Positions 33,644-43,245 are shown, counted from the first letter of the stretch. The stretch: 64,000 nt of DNA from Mycolicibacterium rhodesiae JS60 (GCA_000230935.2 AGIQ01000006.1:1-64000), one strand, 5' to 3'. Notes: a model not told the origin generated them from the letters alone. Numbers and translations are program-made.

Positions 33644-33863
33644 GGCTTTCCGATTCTGCTGGTCGTGGTCGGGACGGCGTCAGTGCCGAGGCGTCGCCGA
33701 TGGTAGGCATGCTAGCACTTGCGCATTCACTCTTAACCTACCGTGACTGCAAAACGTTATCGCTTCAGTCGGTTTGCCTTCAAGGACAGCCGGTATTTAT
33801 ACGCCTTGACGAGCCTTTCTCGGCATCCAGTCGTGTGCCAGGAATGTTTTTCCGTGCTTTCAC

Positions 33864-33892
33864 TTGGCAATAGCGCTGCTATCGTTTACAGT
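33864..33892 (+). promoter_or_regulatory. vegetative-type promoter of the ACD-L repeat gene
   Basis: TTGGCA (33864-33869), 17 nt, TACAGT (33887-33892): a near-consensus housekeeping promoter, 53 bp before the ATG at 33945. It differs from the shared promoter type used by many other genes here. Confidence 0.6.
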
Positions 33893-33944
33893 CGGCAAAG
33901 TGAGAGCGCCGCTGAGGGCGGGCCGCCGGACGAAAGGGATCGCG

Positions 33945-34271
33945 ATGTTCGAAACGCGGCACCGCCAGCCAACTGACCACCCTGCATTGAGCACCGCTGA
34001 TGCATCCGAAGCGCATGACGCCGCAACGGCCGGCGACGGCGCGGGCGTGCTGCGCCAGCTACAGGTGGCGTGCGATGACCTGTATTGCGCGCCCCTCGAC
34101 CGCGAAGCCCAGGAGCAGGTGCGAGAACTGCTCCTTCGCTCCACGCCGAGCCTTCGGGAATTGCGCGCGCGTGCCCGCCGCATCAAGGTCGCCTGCGATG
34201 AACTCCATGACGATCCCACCGATCTCGACGCCCAGTTCACGCTGCTCAGCCTGCTCGACACCCCGGCCTGA
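33945..34271 (+). CDS. small protein with duplicated ACD[DE]L motif
   Basis: A 108-residue protein from the ATG at 33945 (GAAAGGG upstream). Two copies of a segment of about 25 residues occur: VACDDLYCAPLDREAQEQV (about 38-56) and VACDELHDDPTDLDAQFTL (about 82-100). They share ACD[DE]L, four residues, P-x-D-x-x-A. A single copy occurs in the protein at 50969-51205. No family is recognised. The protein is helical and soluble. Confidence 0.7.
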   Translation: MFETRHRQPTDHPALSTADASEAHDAATAGDGAGVLRQLQVACDDLYCAPLDREAQEQVRELLLRSTPSLRELRARARRIKVACDELHDDPTDLDAQFTLLSLLDTPA

Positions 34272-34303
34272 CCGGGGCTGTCACCGCCGGGCCCGTCCGG
34301 GCC
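34261..34303. terminator. double hairpin between convergent genes
   Basis: CCCCGG-cctga-CCGGGG (34261-34277, containing the stop codon) is followed by GGCCCG-tc-CGGGCC (34290-34303). No long T run follows, which is usual in actinobacteria. It probably ends transcription of the ACD-L gene. Confidence 0.45.
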
Positions 34304-34424
34304 ACCACAGTCTTGAAACCTCGCCAACATACTGTCCGCCCCAACGGAAGGAATCACCGAACCCCTTCCCGTGCAACGCTTTCTACGTGCGTTCTTGCAC
34401 TGCTCTCCGGGCTCCGCGATGCCG

Positions 34425-36521
34425 CTAGGCTTCGGCCAGTGCGGTGACGAAGTGGTCGTCGAGGTGTTTGACCGCGAGGTACCCGCCGGGATCGGCGAAC
34501 GCCGCGATGGTGTTGGGGTCATCGACGGCCAAGATGTGGCCGGAGTAGGTCGAGAATTGCCGCGGCAGCCCGCTGAGCCCGCCCTTTCCCGCCGTGGCAT
34601 CGGTACGAATCAGGACCAGGTAGTCCGGTTCGATGGTGTAGATCTGATTGAGATCCTGTATCGGTCGTGTGGGACCGACGTCGACCTCGTTTCGGTCGGC
34701 GTCGGCGCTGTAGCGAAAGCCCAATGACTGCAGGTAGTCCGTGGTGAATGACGGCGCCAGCACGCGCGCAAGGCCGGCGTCGGTCACCGTGAGCGCTTCG
34801 ATCGACTTGCCCCTGAATGCCGCGTTCTGGTTGGCCAGATCGTTCTGCCGCGACGCCGTAGCGTCGATGAGTTCGTGGGCCCGGTCTTCGTGACCGAGGA
34901 TGCGGCCGATCCAGACGAGTTGGTTCTGCCAGTTCCAGTCACCGGTGGTTGCGTTTTCAGGCCTGGTGATCGTCGGGGCGATCTCGGTGAGCTTGCGGAA
35001 GGTGGCGTCGTCGACGTCGCCGGTGGCGATGATCAGGTCGGGGTTGGCTTTGGCGACGGCGGCAGTGTCGATCGAACCCAGCACCGCCGGGCTGGTAGTG
35101 ACGGCGGACTGTTCGAAATCGGGCAACTTGGCTGCCGGGGCCGTCATGGCCACCGGTTGCACACCGAGTGACAGCGCGGCGTCCGCGTCACCGGGTCCCA
35201 AGGCTGCGACGGCGCTCGGCGCGGCGGTGACTTCGGTTTGGCCGTGAGCGTGGCGGAACGTCTGCGGTGTGTACGACCGCTGGGCGGGGTGGCGTAGCAG
35301 GAAGTAGCCGCTGACGGCGGCGACGATGACCACGACGAGCGCGGCCGCGGCGAGGGCCATGCGGCGACGGCGAGGCCGCCGGGACGGCGCAATCTCGGCC
35401 AGCGCGACCCTGGGTTGAATTGGGGCCTCGTAGGGAGAGGGTGGCGCCGGTTTGGGTGGTGCAACGGCGGGTCGTGGTCGCGGCGGGCTCGGGTCGGCTG
35501 ACTCGAAGGGCGAAGGGGGTGCCGGCAGGGGCACCTGCGGTTCCGGTGGCACCTCTGCGGGCAGCACCGAGTGCGCAGTGCTGCTCTGCCCGCTGGCAGC
35601 AGTTCCAATTTCACCAGTGCTTGACGTCCCGGGCGGCAGGTCATTGCTGCGCCACGGCTGAGTGTGCGACGGAGTCGCCGTCGTCCCGGAGACGGCCGCC
35701 GCGGCGTCGGCGGCCAGCTCCCGGGCGCTCTGATACCGCTCGTCGGGGTCTTTGGCCATCGCCTTGGCGATGACGGCATCGATGGCCGGTGGCATAGCCG
35801 GTGCCAGGTCGGTGACCTTCGGCGGCGGCTCGAACAAGTGCGCTGAGGCAACTCCCGCCATCCCGCCGGCGTGCGCCCGAAAGAACGGCGTCTTGCCTGT
35901 GAGGAGGTGATAGAGCGCGCAGCCAAGCGAGTAGATGTCGGCGCGGTGGTCCACCGGAATGGCCTTCAGGCTCTCCGGGGCGGTGTAGGCGATGCTGGCC
36001 ATCACGTTCCCGGTGCGAGTGAGCCCGGCAGCGTCGTCGATTGCGCGAGCGATACCGAAGTCAGCCAGGAAGACGCGGTCATCGTCGGCATCGAGAAGAA
36101 AGTTGGCCGGCTTCACGTCGCGATGCAGGATCAATCGCCGGTGGGCGTAGTCCAGGGCGGTGGCGACGTCACCGATGATGCGCACAGCCCGCGGCGGCGT
36201 CATCAGTCCGTCGCGTAGCTGCTGGTCAGCGTCCGTGCCCGCGACGTACTGCATCGCGATCCACAGTCGACCGTCGTCGGTTTCACCGCGGTTGTAGACC
36301 GTGACGATGTTGGGGTGGCTCAGCGTGGCAGCGAGATCGGCTTCGCGCTGAAAGCGGCCGCGGATCTCGTCGTCGCGGGAGAACTCTTCCGACAGGATCT
36401 TGAGAGCATCGCTGCGGGGCAGACTCGGGTGCGCGGCACGGTAGACCGTTCCCATTCCACCGGAGCCGAGAACCGCTTCGATCGTGTAGCCGGCCACTAC
36501 CGTTCCGACGCTCAAGGCCAT
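34425..36521 (-). CDS. membrane Ser/Thr protein kinase fused to a siderophore-binding-protein-like domain
   Basis: A 698-residue protein from the ATG at 36521; the upstream extension lacks kinase character. Kinase domain at about 10-275: GSGGMGTVY (19-27), catalytic lysine 41 (ALKIL), HRDVKPAN (133-140), DFG (154-156) and an APE-like AYTAPES. A proline-rich juxtamembrane region precedes one membrane segment at about 388-410. The extracellular part (about 430-698) resembles helical-backbone substrate-binding proteins of iron-siderophore transporters: SAVAALGPGDADAALSLGVQPVAM, PDLIIATGDVDDATFRKLTEIAPTI, YLQSLGFRYS, PDYLVLIRTDA. It may sense a siderophore or metal chelate and signal to the FHA-XRE protein next door. 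Confidence 0.85.
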   Translation of the reverse strand: MALSVGTVVAGYTIEAVLGSGGMGTVYRAAHPSLPRSDALKILSEEFSRDDEIRGRFQREADLAATLSHPNIVTVYNRGETDDGRLWIAMQYVAGTDADQQLRDGLMTPPRAVRIIGDVATALDYAHRRLILHRDVKPANFLLDADDDRVFLADFGIARAIDDAAGLTRTGNVMASIAYTAPESLKAIPVDHRADIYSLGCALYHLLTGKTPFFRAHAGGMAGVASAHLFEPPPKVTDLAPAMPPAIDAVIAKAMAKDPDERYQSARELAADAAAAVSGTTATPSHTQPWRSNDLPPGTSSTGEIGTAASGQSSTAHSVLPAEVPPEPQVPLPAPPSPFESADPSPPRPRPAVAPPKPAPPSPYEAPIQPRVALAEIAPSRRPRRRRMALAAAALVVVIVAAVSGYFLLRHPAQRSYTPQTFRHAHGQTEVTAAPSAVAALGPGDADAALSLGVQPVAMTAPAAKLPDFEQSAVTTSPAVLGSIDTAAVAKANPDLIIATGDVDDATFRKLTEIAPTITRPENATTGDWNWQNQLVWIGRILGHEDRAHELIDATASRQNDLANQNAAFRGKSIEALTVTDAGLARVLAPSFTTDYLQSLGFRYSADADRNEVDVGPTRPIQDLNQIYTIEPDYLVLIRTDATAGKGGLSGLPRQFSTYSGHILAVDDPNTIAAFADPGGYLAVKHLDDHFVTALAEA

Positions 36522-36660
36522 GGTTTGCTCTGCCGCTCTCCTCGTTGCCGCATGACGATGCGTTCCATTCCGCGACGGGCGATCACCGCCCACCGCGATG
36601 TTATGAAACGCAAGTATTGCTGAGCAGGGCGGATTGCTGCGCACCGGCACGCGCAGCGAG

Positions 36661-37878
36661 TCACGAGCCCATCAGCATCACGTACTGCGCGGCGAGCTGC
36701 TGACGAGCGTCGCGCAGATGCGCCGACTGCGTCTCGGCGACGAATCTGCCCGCGGCCACCAGGCACACGAAGCGAGCTTGCGACCCGACCGAGACATCGA
36801 CGCAACGACTTCCGGGCATGTGCTCTACAGCGGCAGCGGGTTTGCCCGTAGGGCTCACCCGGGCCCACAGACCGTCGGCAAGCGCGCCGGCTGCCCGGTC
36901 ATCGCGCGCCTCGTAAACATCGGCACCCCCCGATGCCATGCGAATCAGTCCGGTGTCGGCGAACAGAGTTGACGCAGCGATCGGATCGCGCTGCAAGTGC
37001 AGCGCGCCGCGAGGCTCGTAGACGGTGCGCTGCAGGACGCTGGCGTCCTCTGCCTTGACTGGCAGGGTTCTGGCGAGCAGGCCGGTGGGGTCAACGGGCA
37101 GTTCGGCAATCGCGGCCGTGTCTATGGGCGTGAACCCGTCGATGAGGGGCACTTGCAGATTCAACGCAGCCGCGATTGTTTCTTCGGCGCCGTCATGGCC
37201 ATCGGTCGTGTCGACGCGTTGGACGAGCAGAAAGCGCTTGTGGGCAGTGAACGCACGGACCACCGTCCATGGTCGGCCGGTGCGCTGCTCGGAATGGGCC
37301 AGGCTCACGGTGTCCGGGTGACCAGGCACGGCGACGGGTTTTGCGGGACTGGGAGTTTCCGCAGCCGCTGCGGCGGCAAAGTCCTGCGCGGCCCCGGCGG
37401 CGGCGTCGGAATCAGGGAACAGCAGCACCGCGTTTTCCAACGTGAAGCCATCGGGAGTGTCACGCAAGCTGAAGAATCCCGTGATGAAGTGGTACCGCGC
37501 CGCGGCTGCAGCCATGGCCTCGGGAAGGACGAACTTGACTGCGGCGGTGTTCTTGAGAACCAGAGCGCTGTTGGCGTAGAAACCGGTCAACGCAGGGTTC
37601 ACTTCCCAAGGCCCTGTGGTGAAGTTCGCCATCCGTTGACCCTCGATCACCGCCCCGCTTTGAGGAGTCCCGGCGACGCCGAGCGGTGCGTGCGGCTTCG
37701 CCGGGTAGTTGCCGACGTCCAGCTGCGCGATGTCGATCGTGCCGTTGGGCGCCGCGTCAGAGGTTGCGGCTGAATGTTGGCCGCTACTGCCGGCGCAGCC
37801 CGTGAGGGCGACGACTCCGACCGCGATGAGCGTTCTTGCCAAAGGCTGCCAGCCGACGTTGCCTGCCAGAAGCCGCAT
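36661..37878 (-). CDS. lipoprotein, DUF7373-like
   Basis: A 405-residue protein from the ATG at 37878. The signal peptide ends with lipobox LTGC, so it should be a secreted lipoprotein. The mature part starts with IDIAQLDVGNYPAKPHAPLG, then EGQRMANFTTGPWEVNPALTG. This fits a lipoprotein family common in mycobacteria and relatives (DUF7373); its function is unknown. It is 139 bp upstream of the kinase gene on the same strand and may be cotranscribed. The start has a leaderless-type -10 (TAGGTT, 7 nt upstream). Confidence 0.75.
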   Translation of the reverse strand: MRLLAGNVGWQPLARTLIAVGVVALTGCAGSSGQHSAATSDAAPNGTIDIAQLDVGNYPAKPHAPLGVAGTPQSGAVIEGQRMANFTTGPWEVNPALTGFYANSALVLKNTAAVKFVLPEAMAAAAARYHFITGFFSLRDTPDGFTLENAVLLFPDSDAAAGAAQDFAAAAAAETPSPAKPVAVPGHPDTVSLAHSEQRTGRPWTVVRAFTAHKRFLLVQRVDTTDGHDGAEETIAAALNLQVPLIDGFTPIDTAAIAELPVDPTGLLARTLPVKAEDASVLQRTVYEPRGALHLQRDPIAASTLFADTGLIRMASGGADVYEARDDRAAGALADGLWARVSPTGKPAAAVEHMPGSRCVDVSVGSQARFVCLVAAGRFVAETQSAHLRDARQQLAAQYVMLMGS

Positions 37879-37885
37879 GGCTGCG

Positions 37886-37891
37886 AACCTA
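37886..37891 (-). promoter_or_regulatory. leaderless-type -10 of the DUF7373-like lipoprotein
   Basis: TAGGTT on the minus strand ends 7 nt before the ATG at 37878. There is no ribosome-binding site, and the spacing fits transcription starting at the start codon. Confidence 0.55.
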
Positions 37892-38036
37892 CCGGCTACG
37901 CGCCCGGTCAGAGCCTGTCCGGCGGGATGCCGATCATCTCGGTAAGAAGCAGGGCGGCCCCCAGCGGCGAGCCCAACGGCGAGCCCAACGGCGATGAGTT
38001 TCGCCACATCCGATCAGCCGACCTCGCGGAGGACCT

Positions 38037-38693
38037 CTATGGCGACAGAGGGTCGGGCAGTTCGCCCGCCAACAATGGCCGTGGTCGGTTGGCCGCAGCG
38101 TCCCACCGTTGTCCCGCCGGCACCCAGCTGCCCGGCCACCCTGCAACAGTGCGGTAGTCGACGGCGCCCGGTAAGGGCGCACCCTCGCGCTGCCCAAAGG
38201 GGTCGTTCATCTTGGCCGCCGACCACCCCTCGTAATGCGGCTCGACGGCATCGACGTACGAGCTGATCGAACCGAAGCTGTAGCCCAGCGTCATGCCGTC
38301 GCGTTCGCGGTCGTTCCGGAAGCGTCTCTCCCGCTCTCGATCTGCGCTCTGATCGGCGCTCGGGTCGCTGCCCGAGTAACCCGGGGCTCCGGTGGGATCG
38401 GTGGCGATGTTGTAGAAGTGGTCGTAGGCGTGCTCGCGGCGATACTGCGGGTCGGTGGCCCTCTGCTCGGCATACCACTGCTCGAAGTCGGGGCCGTTGG
38501 GCGGCGCGAACGGTGGCGGGCCGATGTGCGGACCCCACGCGGGCGACGAGGACGCGGAGTCCTGGGTGCGACTGACGATGTCCGCTTCGCGGTGTTCGAG
38601 CGCGGAGACCTCGGCTTGTGACCTGCTGGCCTTGGCTCGCGTGTCTCCGCTGCACCGCTGGGGGCCGCCCGGTTCGTGACTGGCCTTGCACAT
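38037..38693 (-). CDS. hypothetical protein
   Basis: A 218-residue protein starting at the ATG at 38693. The N-terminal third is low in order. From about residue 45 it has GPHIGPPPFAPPNGPDFEQWYAEQ, a highly charged stretch (ADRERERRFRNDRERDG) and a C-terminal region rich in W, P and G. No signal peptide, membrane segment or known domain is seen. The reading frame was chosen on natural composition over an overlapping longer frame on the same strand. Confidence 0.6.
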   Translation of the reverse strand: MCKASHEPGGPQRCSGDTRAKASRSQAEVSALEHREADIVSRTQDSASSSPAWGPHIGPPPFAPPNGPDFEQWYAEQRATDPQYRREHAYDHFYNIATDPTGAPGYSGSDPSADQSADRERERRFRNDRERDGMTLGYSFGSISSYVDAVEPHYEGWSAAKMNDPFGQREGAPLPGAVDYRTVAGWPGSWVPAGQRWDAAANRPRPLLAGELPDPLSP

Positions 38694-38909
38694 GCTGACC
38701 GCCTATCTCGATGATTCGTGCGTCTTTGGGGAGGTACCTATCGGGCCGCTGGTTTCCGTCACCACCGCCGTTTCCGGTCGGCGACAGGCGGTGCGCCTCT
38801 TGAGAAACGGTGGCGAATCGTCGTGTTGGTGACGTTGCATTCGGCGACAATGATTTCGGCTTCACCGCGGCGGCCGTCGAGTTAGGCGCTGAACCGGCAG
38901 TTGTTAGTT

Positions 38910-39929
38910 CTAGGCGCGGTCGTTGGCTGAGGGATTGTCTTGAGCGATCTCTTCCCACGCGTCGTAGCCGCTTCGAAGCCTGCCGGGATCGCCGTATTTC
39001 AGCATGTTCAGGATCCGCCAGAACGGTGTGGTGAAGTCGCCGTTGTCGTTGGTTTGGATGGTGAAGCAGACCAGGAGCGGATCGTCTGGCCCACGTTGGT
39101 GCGCGCGGTACATCCACCGTGCGGGATCTGCGCGGCACATCATTTCACCGACGTCCCAGGTGGCACCCTCGGCGAAATGGGCATTGGCCGGGTCTTCGAA
39201 CGCCGCCTCACTCGGCGTGTGACGAAAGATGAGTTCCCCCAGAGCATTCAAGGTGTCCGGCGAGTAGTCGTAGGTACCGCCGTAGGTGCTGGCCCAGTCT
39301 GGAAAGTCGCGGCGTTGTCGGGCCAGCCAGCCGTCCAGCAGCGGCGAGGGCGGCATGATGGGCATGCCGTCGGTCAGCGTGGGAACGGTGACGGCGATCC
39401 ATTCCGGGTGCGCGACACTGTGTGCGTGCACTTTGGCCTGCCAACGCTCGGCGGTCGGGACGATCGGTCCCGGCTCGGCCGACAGCCGGGTTAGCTGCGC
39501 CAGCAGGAGATGTAGCGGGGAGATCGGCGCCAGGTCCAGGGCAGCGTGCGCGCAGACTATCGGCACCCCTGGCGCTTCGAGGTCGTCGAATCGCCACCGG
39601 TGCGTGTCGAGCCGGGTGATCAGGTCGGGGTCAGCCAGGGCGGGCTGGCCGCGTTCGGCAACGTCTGGTACATCGTCCCAGTCCCAGTAACCTCGAGCCA
39701 GCCGGACCAGGCACTCGCCGACGTAGGCCACCACACCTTCGACAAGAGGTTGCTGGTCGGCGTAGAGCGCTTCGGCGGGATCGGCGAAATGCTCGGCCAT
39801 ACCGATTGCCAACTCGCGCAGTGAATCCAACGAGTAGTTCAGGTTCAGCGCGTCGCCGAAGTCGAAATGGGCCATCATGTCGATCGCCATCCCCGACCGA
39901 TTTACCCATTCATCGACTACCTGCGTCAT
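38910..39929 (-). CDS. hypothetical protein
   Basis: A 339-residue protein (MTQVVDEWVNRSGMAIDMM). The N-terminal 120 residues are helical (LRELAIGMAEHFADPAEALY; YVGECLVRLARGYWDW). The C-terminal half has aromatic-rich segments (YGGTYDYSPDTLNALGELIFRH; RWMYRAHQRGPDDPLLVCFT). Export signals are absent. I do not recognise the family. AGGGG lies just before the start. Confidence 0.65.
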   Translation of the reverse strand: MTQVVDEWVNRSGMAIDMMAHFDFGDALNLNYSLDSLRELAIGMAEHFADPAEALYADQQPLVEGVVAYVGECLVRLARGYWDWDDVPDVAERGQPALADPDLITRLDTHRWRFDDLEAPGVPIVCAHAALDLAPISPLHLLLAQLTRLSAEPGPIVPTAERWQAKVHAHSVAHPEWIAVTVPTLTDGMPIMPPSPLLDGWLARQRRDFPDWASTYGGTYDYSPDTLNALGELIFRHTPSEAAFEDPANAHFAEGATWDVGEMMCRADPARWMYRAHQRGPDDPLLVCFTIQTNDNGDFTTPFWRILNMLKYGDPGRLRSGYDAWEEIAQDNPSANDRA

Positions 39930-40001
39930 CTAAGGCCCCTGTCGCACATCGGTATTCGTTTGCCTCGGCCGGGGCCGCGTGTTGAGCCACGTCGGACTGC
40001 C

Positions 40002-40379
40002 CTACCGCGGCGAATGCGTGCGGTCCTCCGCACGCTCGGACGTAGGTTGCCACAGGGCTGCGGTGTGGATGTTGATGCGGCGACGACCGAGGCTGGCGCG
40101 GCACGCCACGACGGCGCCGTGCCGGATGGCGAAGGACCGACCACGGCATTGGGGGCACCGGACGGACAGGTGCACCGTACCGGGCCTCCGCGCGGTCGCG
40201 CGTGTCCAGTCATTCCACGCCGCCTGCCAGGTTGCGTACGTATTGCGTTGCCGCGCAGTCCATGCGGCGAACTCTTGGCGCAGTTCGTGATCGATGTCGA
40301 AAGGACGTAGATTGGGCACTGCTCGTGCCAGCGCGTCGTGGCTGATGGCGTGGATCTGGTGGACGGCAACGGTATTCAC
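40002..40379 (-). CDS. small protein with partial zinc-ribbon
   Basis: A 125-residue protein from the GTG at 40379. Residues 1-65 are helical (HDALARAVPNLRPFDIDHELRQEF; RQRNTYATWQAAWNDWTRA). The C-terminus has CPQC and one further cysteine (VVACRAS), suggesting a small metal-binding knuckle, possibly for nucleic acids. It is preceded by the shared promoter-leader element with a perfectly palindromic hairpin. No family is recognised. Confidence 0.65.
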   Translation of the reverse strand: MNTVAVHQIHAISHDALARAVPNLRPFDIDHELRQEFAAWTARQRNTYATWQAAWNDWTRATARRPGTVHLSVRCPQCRGRSFAIRHGAVVACRASLGRRRINIHTAALWQPTSERAEDRTHSPR

Positions 40380-40486
40380 AGGCGACCTTCTGCAGGCGTG
40401 GTGACCGGGCCCGCGGGCCCGGCCGGTTTCGGCGATGACCACCACGTAGGTGGTCTGCCCACCAATCTAGTCGTCCGCACCGACGT
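40380..40486 (-). promoter_or_regulatory. shared promoter and hairpin leader, copy 4
   Basis: Box ACGTCGG (40480-40486), 10 nt, -10 TAGATT (40464-40469). The hairpin CCGGGCCC-GC-GGGCCCGG (40405-40422) is perfect. It is followed by GGTCACC and AGAAGG. Confidence 0.7.
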
Positions 40487-40511
40487 GAGGAAGCCGACGA
40501 GGCTGTCTCGA

Positions 40512-43232
40512 TCATGAGTGCGTGGACCACCAGGCGTACAGCTGGTCGAGAGTCGGGCTGCCCTGGGGACCGGACTGAACGACGTTGAGCACGCGATCGG
40601 CGTCGTTGGTCCACGCGATGGTCGGTTGGCCGTTGTGAACGGCGCAATACAGTGTGCCAGCAGGTGATTCGGGGGCGGCGTTGCGCCGCCACGGCCCTGG
40701 CGACTGGATGTTTCCCGGGCAGTTCACCTGCCCCGGTACGCGCAGGATCTTCGCCAGGGCGGCGTCCAAGGCCGCCTTGTCTCGATGCAGTGAGTAGGTC
40801 CCCGACAGTGGCCCGCCTGGGTCGGTGTTTCGCGTACAGGCGATCTCGGTTGCTGTGTCGCTGAGAGTGGGCTTGCACGCCCCGGCCGGATAGCCCTTGG
40901 GTAGCAGTTTCATCAGCTGGTCCTGCTCCGGATCGGAGGCCTTCGTGCTCGAGGAGGGCGCCGTCGAGGTGTCAGGTTCGTTGGACGGCCTCAGCAGCAG
41001 ATAGCCGACGACGGCCGACACGATCACGATCACCGCGCCCACCGCGATGAACACGGCCGGCCGGATTCGGGAGCGGTGTTGGAAGTCACTGACCTGAAAG
41101 TCCACCGCCCACGGCGTCATTGGAGGTGGCGTGCCAGGGCCGCTACGGGCGGGCATGGGTGCCGGCGCCGGATGGTCGGTCGGCGGCGAGGGCCACGGTC
41201 GCGCGTAGGCCGGGCCTGGCGCGGGGGCGTTGCCGCCGCGTGGAGTGAACCCGGTCGGCCGTGGCGGGGGTGAATGCGGGAAGGCGCCACGGCCGGGAAT
41301 TCCGCGATCGGGGCTGCGGCGAGGCGCGGCCGGGGGTGCTGCTGGGACTGCGAGGTGTGAGCGCTGCACCACCTCGGTGACCTCGGCCTCGACGCTGCCC
41401 GCATCCTTGGGTTTGGCAGGCACTCGGGCGGCCCGAGGGGCGTTGTCGGCCGTGTATGAGCCCACGTCCCACGGACGGTTAGCCATCCTGTCGGCGGACG
41501 TGCCAGCAGGCGGCGTGTCGTCGAGGCTTTCCGCGCTCGGTGGTGGGGTGATGACCAAGCGGTCGTCCGGCTGGGACTGATCCCCGGCGATGGCCCGCTG
41601 CGGGGCGTCGGGTTCTCGGGTGGCTGGGTCACGGCGAAGCGGCGCGGTGCGCTGAGCCATCTCGTCGGTCAAGGGCGTAGTGGGCGATGGGGTGCCTGCG
41701 GCGTCATCGTCTTCGCCTTGGGCGTTGCAGGCCGCGTCGGACTGTGATGTCGCGGGGGTGGTCGGCGAGCGGCCGGGAGGTCGCTCGGCGGGCACCCGTT
41801 GTGTGCGCCCGGCCATCTCGTCGGTCACTGCGCCGTTGTTAGTCGTGCCGTCCTCACCGGTGTCGATGGTGGGGAGGTTGCCGGCGGCAGCGTGGGCGGG
41901 TTCGTCGTTGACTGTTTCGTCGGCGAGCGGCCGTGACTGTGTCGGCGCCTCACCGGCAGGGACGTCGAGGCCAGTCGCCTCAATCTGTGAATAGGCGGTG
42001 TAGAGGGCGCTGTAGAGATCCTGCGCGCGGGCCGGATCGACGGTGTCGACCTCGTCGTCGTCGATGATGTCGCCTGCCAGGCTGATCGGCGTGATCTCCT
42101 CGACCGCCGGCGAGGCCGGCGTCGCGGCGGCGGGGTATTCCTCGGATCCGGAGAACTGTTCGTTCATGCCGGGGGACGTGTCATCTGCACTGGTGGGCGG
42201 CTCATCGTCGACCGGCGCGGCGACCGGCCATAGCTGCGGAATCTCGCTGATGGGGTCTTCGCGATCGGCCTGCGGACCTTCGGGGCGCGTGTCCAGCGCG
42301 GGGACGGGATCGATCGCGTCGAACTCGTCGACGGTGCTGCTCGTCGGACTGCTCGGCGTCACGGCGTCGACTGGTGGCGGGGTGGACGAGGTCGTGTCGT
42401 CGAGCGAGCCGATCTCGCCGGCCCTTGGGGACGTGTCGTTCACCCAGGTTGATGGGTTTTCGTCCGCTAGTTCAGCTGTCAGCCATGGCGGTCCCTCCAA
42501 AGAGGTGACGTCACTGGTCGGCGGGTCTGCGTCCAGATAGTCGTCGACGTGCGGGTCCTGCGCTGGCGTCATCGGATCGGCGTCGGGGCCCCTGGCCTCG
42601 CTGCTGGGGGACGTGCTATCCGCGCTGGTAGATGCGGTGTCGTTGGCCTCGTGCGCGGACAGCCGCGGCGCCGGCGGCGGCACGTCGAGCTCGGCGGGAT
42701 CACCACTGGGCCACTCCACCTCTGAGTCGGCGGTGTCGACGCCGTCGACTGCGGGCCCGGGCGGCGCGACTTCCTGGGCTCCTGCGGCTGGGGCTTGTTG
42801 GACCGGCATCGTGGCGCCGTTGGGGGCGTCTGCTTCGTCGTCGTCGTCGTCGATTTCGACGAGGCCCACGATGTCGATACTCGCGGGATCGGCATGAGGG
42901 TCCTCGACGTAGGCCGGATCGATGACGTAGGCGAGCTCGACGGGAAACGCCCGCATCCCGTAATGCGGCGCCTGGCCGGGGTGTGCGGGGCGAAACGCAA
43001 CGGCGCTGATCCACAGAATGGGGCCGAACTCGTCGTTGATGACCGGTTGCGGTGACCGGTGCGAGGCGAAGTCGTCCCCGATCCGGTACTTGAGTGGCGC
43101 GTCCAGTCGGGCGATGAAGACTTGGCCGCCGTCGGGTGCGGTGCGGATGTCAACGGTGTCACCCAAGATGGGCATGCTGGCGCGCAGTTCGTCCGGCCCG
43201 ACCCGGACTTCGCGTATGACGAACCTCGACAC
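40512..43232 (-). CDS. large single-pass membrane protein with new N-terminal domain and extracellular sensor-like domain
   Basis: A 906-residue protein from the GTG at 43232. Residues 1-130 form a domain (VRVGPDELRASMPILGDTVDIR; PLKYRIGDDF; GPILWISAVAF; GMRAFPVELAYVIDP) shared with the protein at 43965-44882. Residues about 130-720 are acidic and proline/serine/threonine-rich, with several DEM-R-like repeats (TDEMA-R). One membrane segment lies at about 725-748. The extracellular C-terminus (KLLPKGYPAGACKPTLS; paired cysteines; LDQLYAWW) resembles ectodomains of mycobacterial kinases and secreted proteins. It is probably a cytoplasm-to-surface signalling or scaffold protein. A leaderless-type -10 (TAAGTT) lies 7 nt before the start. 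Confidence 0.7.
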   Translation of the reverse strand: MSRFVIREVRVGPDELRASMPILGDTVDIRTAPDGGQVFIARLDAPLKYRIGDDFASHRSPQPVINDEFGPILWISAVAFRPAHPGQAPHYGMRAFPVELAYVIDPAYVEDPHADPASIDIVGLVEIDDDDDEADAPNGATMPVQQAPAAGAQEVAPPGPAVDGVDTADSEVEWPSGDPAELDVPPPAPRLSAHEANDTASTSADSTSPSSEARGPDADPMTPAQDPHVDDYLDADPPTSDVTSLEGPPWLTAELADENPSTWVNDTSPRAGEIGSLDDTTSSTPPPVDAVTPSSPTSSTVDEFDAIDPVPALDTRPEGPQADREDPISEIPQLWPVAAPVDDEPPTSADDTSPGMNEQFSGSEEYPAAATPASPAVEEITPISLAGDIIDDDEVDTVDPARAQDLYSALYTAYSQIEATGLDVPAGEAPTQSRPLADETVNDEPAHAAAGNLPTIDTGEDGTTNNGAVTDEMAGRTQRVPAERPPGRSPTTPATSQSDAACNAQGEDDDAAGTPSPTTPLTDEMAQRTAPLRRDPATREPDAPQRAIAGDQSQPDDRLVITPPPSAESLDDTPPAGTSADRMANRPWDVGSYTADNAPRAARVPAKPKDAGSVEAEVTEVVQRSHLAVPAAPPAAPRRSPDRGIPGRGAFPHSPPPRPTGFTPRGGNAPAPGPAYARPWPSPPTDHPAPAPMPARSGPGTPPPMTPWAVDFQVSDFQHRSRIRPAVFIAVGAVIVIVSAVVGYLLLRPSNEPDTSTAPSSSTKASDPEQDQLMKLLPKGYPAGACKPTLSDTATEIACTRNTDPGGPLSGTYSLHRDKAALDAALAKILRVPGQVNCPGNIQSPGPWRRNAAPESPAGTLYCAVHNGQPTIAWTNDADRVLNVVQSGPQGSPTLDQLYAWWSTHS

Positions 43233-43239
43233 CAGCCAA

Positions 43240-43245
43240 AACTTA
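43240..43245 (-). promoter_or_regulatory. leaderless-type -10 of the large membrane protein
   Basis: TAAGTT ends 7 nt before the GTG at 43232, with no ribosome-binding site. Confidence 0.5.

Noticed and set aside
37966-37996. tandem GCGAGCCCAACG repeat as a repeat array
   Set aside because: Only about two and a half units; too short to call anything.
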